NCBI RefSeq assembly: GCF_037975245.1
Contig: NC_092571.1
Location: 9,276,501 to 9,340,500, forward strand
DNA length: 64,000 nucleotides
Direction: 5' to 3'
Source: Apostichopus japonicus
Lineage: Eukaryota; Echinodermata; Holothuroidea; Aspidochirotida; Stichopodidae
Shown: piece after piece, positions 59,501-64,000 of the stretch
How the letters are laid out: each line of letters starts with the position of its first letter
Position numbering within the stretch: the stretch's first letter is position 1
The notes under the pieces: generated by a model
The model's database searches: none
What the model was told of the DNA's origin: nothing
What the model saw: only the letters and a program-made list of their open reading frames with translations
Position numbers and translations under genes: made by a program

Positions 59501-60161
59501 GAACATTCGATTGATCGGTACAGCACATTTGATTGATCGGTACGGAATATTCGATTGATCAATATCGCACATTCGATTGATCGGTACCGCACATTCGATT
59601 CATCGGTACCGCACATTCGATTGATCGGTACCGCACATTCGATTGATCGGTACCGCACATTCGATTGATCGGTAACGAACATTCGATTGATCGGTATTGA
59701 ACATTCGATTGATCGGTAGCGATCATTCGATTGATCGGTACCGAACATTCGATTGATCGGTACCGAACATTCGATTGATCGGTACCGAACATTCGATTGA
59801 TCGGTACCGAACATTCGATAGATCGGTACCGCACATTCGATTGATCGGTATCGAACATTCGATTGATCGGTACCGCACAATCGATTGATCGGTACCGAAC
59901 ATTCGATTGATCGGTACTGAACATTCGATTGATCAATACCGCACATTCGATTGATCGGTAACGAACATTCGATTGATCGGTATCGAACATTCGATTGATC
60001 GGTACCGCACAATCGATTGATCGGTACCGAACATTCGATTGATCGGTACTGAACATTCGATTGATCAATACCGCACATTCGATTGATCGGTAACGAACAT
60101 TCGATTGATCGGTACCACACATTCGATTGATCGGTAACGAACATTCGATTGATCGGTACCG
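56590..60161 (+). repeat. Two partial copies of a 2828-bp higher-order repeat
   Basis: 56590-57333 recurs at about 59418-60161. Shared rare marks are GGTACAGCA followed by TTTGATTG and GGTACGGAATATT (56691, 59519) and CGATAGATC (56989, 59817). The shift of 2828 equals 128 monomers plus three J units (57678, 58518, 58808). Just upstream the offset is one monomer less (2806). Between the copies (57334-59417) there are only monomers, many of them right-domain variants. Confidence 0.82.
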
Positions 60162-63100
60162 AACATTCGATTGATCAATACCGCACATTCGATTGATCGG
60201 TACCGCACATTCGATTGATCGGTACCGAACATTCGATTGATCGAGATCGCACATTTGATTGATCGGTACCGCACATTCGATTGATCGGTACGGTACCGAA
60301 CATTCGATTGTTCGGTATCGCACATTAGTTGATCGGTAACGCACATTCGATTGATCAGTACCGAACATTCGATTGATCGGTACCGAACATTCTATTGATC
60401 CGTAACGCACATTCGATTGATCGGTACCGTACATTCGATTGTTCGGTACCGCACATTCGATTGATCGGTATCGAACATTCTATTGATCGGTACCGAACAT
60501 TCGATTGATCGGTACCGCACATTCGATTCATCGGTACGGTACCGAACATTCGATTGTTCGGTATCGCACATTAGTTGATCGGTAACTCACATTCGATTGA
60601 TGTGTACCGCACATATGATTGATCGGTACCGCACATTCGATTGATCGGTACCGTACATTCGATTAATCGGTACCGCATATTCGATTGTTCGGTACCGCAC
60701 ATTCGATTGATCAATACCACACATTCGATTGATCGGTACCGCACATTCGATTGATCGGTACCGAACATTCGATTGATCGGTACCGAACATTCGATTCATC
60801 TTTACCGCACATTCGAATGATCGGTACCGCACATTCGATTGATCGGTACCGCACATTCGACTGTTCGGTACCGCACATTCGATTGATCGGTATCGAACAT
60901 TCGATTGATCGGTACCGCACATTCGATTGATCGGTACCGCACATATAATTGATCGGTACCGCACATTCGATTGATCGGTACCGCACATTCGATTAATTGG
61001 TACCGCACATTCGATTGATCGGTACCGAACATTCGATTGATCGGTACAGCACATTTGATTGATCGGTACGGAATATTCGATTGATCAATATCGCACATTC
61101 GATTGATCGGTACCGAACATTCGATTGATCGGTACCGAACATTCGATACATCGGTACCGCACATTCGAATGATCAGTACCGCACATTCGATTGATCGGTA
61201 CCGCACATTCGACTGTTCGGTACCGCACATTCGATTGATCGGTATCGAACATTCGATTGATCGGTACCGCACATTCGATTGATCGGTACCGCACATATAA
61301 TTGATCGGTACCGCACATTCGATTGATCGGTACCGCACATTCGATTAATTGGTACCGCACATTCGATTGATCGGTACCGAACATTCGATTGATCGGTACA
61401 GCACATTCGATTGATCGGTACCGAACATTCGGTTGATGTGTACCGCATATATGATTGATCGGTACCGCACATTCGATTGATCGGTACCGAACATTCGATT
61501 GATCGGTACCGAACATTCGATTGAACGGTACCGAACATTCGATTGATCGGTACCGAACATTCGATCGATCGGTACCAAATATTCGATTGATCAATACCGC
61601 ACATTCGATCGATCGGTACCGAACATTCGATTGATCAATATCGCACATTCGATTGATCGGTACCGAACATTCGATTGATCGGTAACGCACATTCGATTGA
61701 TCGGTACCGCACATTCGATTGATCAGTACCGAACATTCGATTGATCAATACCGCACATTCGATTGATCGGTACCGCACATTCGATTGATCGGTACAGCAC
61801 ATTCGACTGATCGGTACCGAACATTCGATTGATGTGTACCGCATATATGATTGATCGGTACCGCACATTCGATTGATCAGTACCGAACATTCGATTGATC
61901 GGTACCGAACATTCTATTGATCGGTACCGAACATTCGATTGATCGGTACCGCACATTCGATTCATCGGTACCGCACATTCGATTCATCGGTACGGTACCG
62001 AACATTCGATTGTTCGGTATCGCACATTAGTTGATCGGTAACGCACATTCGATTGATGTGTACCGCATATATGATTGATCGGTACCGCACATTCGATTGA
62101 TCAGTACCGAACATTCGATTGATCGGTACCGAACATTCTATTGATCTGTAACGCACATTCGATTGATCGGTACCGCACATTCGATTGATCGGTACCGCAC
62201 ATTCGATTAATCGGTACCGCACATTCGATTGATCGGTACCGCACATTCGATTGATCGGTACCGCACATTCGATTGATCGGTAACGAACATTCGATTGATC
62301 GGTACCGCACATTCGATTGATCGGTACCGAACATTCGATTGATCAATACCGCACATTCGATTGATCGGTACCGAATATTCGATTGATCGGTACCGCACAT
62401 TCGATTGATCGGTACCGCACATTCGATTGATCGGTATCGAACATTCGATTGATCGGTACCGCACAATCGATTGATCGGTACCGAACATTCGATTGATCGG
62501 TACTGAACATTCGATTGATCAATACCGCACATTCGATTGATCGGTAACGAACATTCGATTGATCGGTATCGAACATTCGATTGATCGGTACCGCACAATC
62601 GATTGATCGGTACCGAACATTCGATTGATCGGTACTGAACATTCGATTGATCAATACCGCACATTCGATTGATCGGTAACGAACATTCGATTGATCGGTA
62701 CCACACATTCGATTGATCGGTAACGAACATTCGATTGATCGGTACCGAACATTCGATTGATCAATACCGCACATTCGATTGATCGGTACCGCACATTCGA
62801 TTGATCGGTACCGAACATTCGATTGATCGAGATCGCACATTTGATTGATCGGTACCGCACATTCGATTGATCGGTACGGTACCGAACATTCGATTGTTCG
62901 GTATCGCACATTAGTTGATCGGTAACGCACATTCGATTGATCAGTACCGAACATTCGATTGATCGGTACCGAACATTCTATTGATCCGTAACGCACATTC
63001 GATTGATCGGTACCGTACATTCGATTGTTCGGTACCGCACATTCGATTGATCGGTATCGAACATTCTATTGATCGGTACCGAACATTCGATTGATCGGTA

Positions 63101-64000
63101 CCGCACATTCGATTCATCGGTACGGTACCGAACATTCGATTGTTCGGTATCGCACATTAGTTGATCGGTAACTCACATTCGATTGATGTGTACCGCACAT
63201 ATGATTGATCGGTACCGCACATTCGATTGATCGGTACCGTACATTCGATTAATCGGTACCGCATATTCGATTGTTCGGTACCGCACATTCGATTGATCAA
63301 TACCACACATTCGATTGATCGGTACCGCACATTCGATTGATCGGTACCGAACATTCGATTGATCGGTACCGAACATTCGATTCATCTTTACCGCACATTC
63401 GAATGATCGGTACCGCACATTCGATTGATCGGTACCGCACATTCGACTGTTCGGTACCGCACATTCGATTGATCGGTATCGAACATTCGATTGATCGGTA
63501 CCGCACATTCGATTGATCGGTACCGCACATATAATTGATCGGTACCGCACATTCGATTGATCGGTACCGCACATTCGATTAATTGGTACCGCACATTCGA
63601 TTGATCGGTACCGAACATTCGATTGATCGGTACAGCACATTTGATTGATCGGTACGGAATATTCGATTGATCAATATCGCACATTCGATTGATCGGTACC
63701 GAACATTCGATTGATCGGTACCGAACATTCGATACATCGGTACCGCACATTCGAATGATCAGTACCGCACATTCGATTGATCGGTACCGCACATTCGACT
63801 GTTCGGTACCGCACATTCGATTGATCGGTATCGAACATTCGATTGATCGGTACCGCACATTCGATTGATCGGTACCGCACATATAATTGATCGGTACCGC
63901 ACATTCGATTGATCGGTACCGCACATTCGATTAATTGGTACCGCACATTCGATTGATCGGTACCGAACATTCGATTGATCGGTACAGCACATTCGATTGA
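59821..64000 (+). repeat. Two copies of a 2586-bp higher-order repeat, running off the window
   Basis: Copy 1 is 59821-62406; copy 2 starts at 62407 and is cut by the window end after 1594 bp. J units 60286 and 60532 recur at 62872 and 63118. The length is 117 monomers plus three J shifts. Rare marks in both are GGTAACTCAC (60582, 63168), CATCTTTACC (60797, 63383) and ACATATAATT (60941, 63527). Confidence 0.88.
60805..61406 (+). repeat. 352-bp (16-monomer) duplication
   Basis: 60805-61054 recurs at 61157-61406 (shift 352). It carries the rare units CATTCGAATGATC, CATTCGACTGTTC and ACATATAATTG, and the ATTAATTGG unit. One difference is CGGTACC (60823) against CAGTACC (61175). It is itself copied into the next 2586-bp unit (63391 onwards). 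Confidence 0.83.

Larger units (their letters stand above)
1..64000 (+). repeat. 22-bp satellite DNA array filling the whole window
   Basis: Every line of the window is built from a 22-bp head-to-tail monomer; a consensus-type copy lies at 20-41. Its landmarks are GGTACC (KpnI palindrome), a C/A dimorphism giving GCAC or GAAC, the ATTCG core, and GATTGATC, which ends in a Sau3AI site. The 22-bp register holds over all the stretches I measured, apart from recurrent +5, -1 and +3 units. Allowing for these gives about 2,890 monomers. Orientation is constant except for one inverted monomer and its duplicate. No single-copy DNA interrupts the array, so no gene, RNA gene or mobile element can be supported. 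Tandem satellites of this size are known from eukaryotic centromeric, pericentromeric and subtelomeric heterochromatin; which of these applies here, and in what species, is not visible. Confidence 0.98.

Noticed and set aside
1-64000. CRISPR array
   Set aside because: Direct repeats are contiguous with no unique spacers, the unit is 22 bp, and no cas genes are present.
1-64000. Telomeric repeat or bacterial repeat families (REP, iterons)
   Set aside because: The unit is not a G-rich telomere motif, and the array is far too long and uniform for iterons or REP clusters; no replication gene is nearby.
1-64000. GATTGAT in each monomer as a homeodomain-type (PBX/HOX-like) site
   Set aside because: The match is short and present in every unit simply because it is part of the monomer; nothing else supports a regulatory role.

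Overview
The whole 64-kb window is one uninterrupted tandem array of a 22-bp satellite monomer. I found no unique sequence, gene, RNA gene, transposon, promoter or terminator on either strand. A consensus-type monomer sits at 20-41: a KpnI palindrome GGTACC, then GCAC or GAAC, then ATTCG, then GATTGATC. About 2,890 monomers follow head to tail; this comes from arithmetic on the window length after allowing for the indel units I could find. Such an array points to eukaryotic satellite heterochromatin (centromeric, pericentromeric or subtelomeric). With no flanking single-copy DNA the species and chromosomal position cannot be told. Base composition is near 48% GC, with three CpG per consensus monomer.

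The array is layered. Level 1 is the 22-bp monomer, which comes in a limited set of recurrent variants: GAAC or GCAC; GGTAAC; GGTACT or GGTATT; GATCAATACC; GGGATCG; GATCCGTATC; GTTCGG; ATTAATC; CACAATCG; CGATCATT; CATTCGTTTG; GAAATTTCG. Level 2 is a 48-bp landmark, here called the J unit: a 5-bp CGGTA duplication in front of one monomer, followed by a 21-bp monomer with ATTAGTTGAT. It occurs about 80 times and shifts the 22-bp register by +4. In the intervals I measured, the gap between J units is a whole number of monomers. Level 3 is a set of large, nearly identical tandem duplications (periods 4363, 2590, 4648, 5937, 4253, 1174, 1684, 5258, 2828 and 2586 bp, plus small 264- and 352-bp ones). 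Several are nested inside one another.

Layout: 1-1590 introductory variant region with 264-bp (12-monomer) repeats; 1591-10313 two copies of a 4363-bp unit; 8992-14214 two copies of 2590 bp; 14215-15645 mosaic; about 15646-24085 two copies of 4648 bp; 19050-30577 two copies of 5937 bp; 26304-34830 two copies of 4253 bp, nested in the previous block; 34654-37021 two copies of 1174 bp; 37022-41160 mosaic resembling 9-10 kb and 17-18 kb; 41160-44432 two copies of 1684 bp; 44433-45994 mosaic; 45995-56519 two copies of 5258 bp; 56590-60161 two partial copies of 2828 bp; 59821-64000 two copies of 2586 bp, running off the window.

The first ~45 kb and the last ~18 kb carry different private variants: GAAATTTCG only on the left, TGATGTGTACC and CATATATG only on the right. 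The array therefore seems to join two separately homogenised domains. The most distinctive local event is one monomer turned end for end between two GGTACC palindromes (47111-47126, copied at 52369-52384).

The many long open frames, nearly all on the minus strand, are products of the repeat. The minus-strand consensus has no stop codon, and because 22 is not a multiple of 3 one frame cycles through all three phases every 66 bp, giving a 22-residue peptide repeat. They are not annotated as genes.
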